From: Deltaproteobacteria bacterium
Lineage (GTDB): Bacteria > Desulfobacterota > Desulfobacteria > Desulfobacterales > C00003060
Assembly: GCA_019309815.1 (NCBI GenBank)
Contig: JAFDFO010000157.1
Span: forward strand, 1 to 5,774
Reading direction: 5' to 3'
DNA length: 5,774 nt
Part shown: positions 5,669-5,774 of the stretch, piece after piece
How the letters are laid out: every line of letters starts with the position of its first letter
Numbering within the stretch: position 1 is the stretch's first letter
Made by a program: the position numbers and the translations under genes
Notes under the pieces: generated by a model
Seen by the model: only the letters and a program-made list of their open reading frames with translations
Database searches by the model: none
Told to the model about the DNA's origin: nothing

Positions 5669-5774
5669 CTATTTCCACTCCTTGGCGAAAATTTCCGCGA
5701 TCCTGTTTACCTGACTCTGTTCAATGTCCATGGCCTTGGCCACCTCACTGTAAAGTCTTGCCCTGTCTTTGTTT
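5669..5774 (-). CDS. C-terminus of a minus-strand protein, possibly YdbL/DUF1318 family
   Basis: Only the last 34 codons lie in the window; the start is beyond the right edge. The visible end reads NKDRARLYSEVAKAM, then DIEQSQVNRIAEIFAKEWK and TAG (5669-5671). The pattern N-x2-R-x2-LY-x3-A, then a valine about a dozen residues later, resembles the end of YdbL/DUF1318 proteins, small periplasmic proteins usually encoded next to YdbH-type and lipoprotein genes. That identity is tentative because so little is seen. Coding status is supported by the clean sequence and by the strong terminator placed about 40 bases after the stop on the same strand. Confidence 0.62.
   Translation of the reverse strand, partial: NKDRARLYSEVAKAMDIEQSQVNRIAEIFAKEWK

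Overview
The window looks like an ordinary stretch of an anaerobic bacterial chromosome, most likely a Desulfobacterota (former Deltaproteobacteria) lineage. That placement is inference. It rests on the combination of a stand-alone PilZ protein, a B12-binding radical SAM protein whose N-terminal style I associate with sulfate reducers, a second SPASM-like radical SAM enzyme and a possible YdbL-type (DUF1318) C-terminus. Base composition is near 50% GC by eye. I see no rRNA, tRNA, CRISPR array, insertion sequence or phage gene.

Layout, left to right. A 126-residue PilZ-domain protein (50-430, +) is followed by about 310 bases (431-739) with no convincing intact gene. That stretch holds three hairpins and a small, possibly frameshifted reading frame (562-745, +). 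Next, on the minus strand, is a large cobalamin-binding radical SAM protein (740-2512). I start it at 2512, where there is a clear Shine-Dalgarno, rather than at a TTG at 2602. Upstream of it on the same strand is a CspA-type cold shock gene (2826-3026, -). This unit is unusually easy to read: a near-consensus promoter (3221-3249), a leader of about 190 nt, the gene, and a textbook intrinsic terminator (2766-2805) that separates it from the radical SAM gene.

Divergent from the cold shock gene is a two-gene plus-strand operon with its own promoter (3361-3389) and a strong ribosome binding site. It encodes a 305-residue radical SAM enzyme with extra C-terminal cysteines (3430-4347) and, two bases later, a 12-helix major facilitator transporter (4350-5567). 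The pairing suggests a small molecule or modified peptide that is made and then exported, or a substrate that is imported and then modified; the sequence does not say which. The operon ends against a convergent minus-strand gene, of which only the last 34 codons are present (5669-5774). A long stem-loop between them (5570-5631) terminates the minus-strand transcript very well and the plus-strand transcript less perfectly.

The most interesting part is the radical SAM plus MFS operon, which I cannot assign to a known pathway. Next come the broken small reading frame and the dyad structure over the converging stop codons at 711-757. Nothing here proves a new defence or mobile system.
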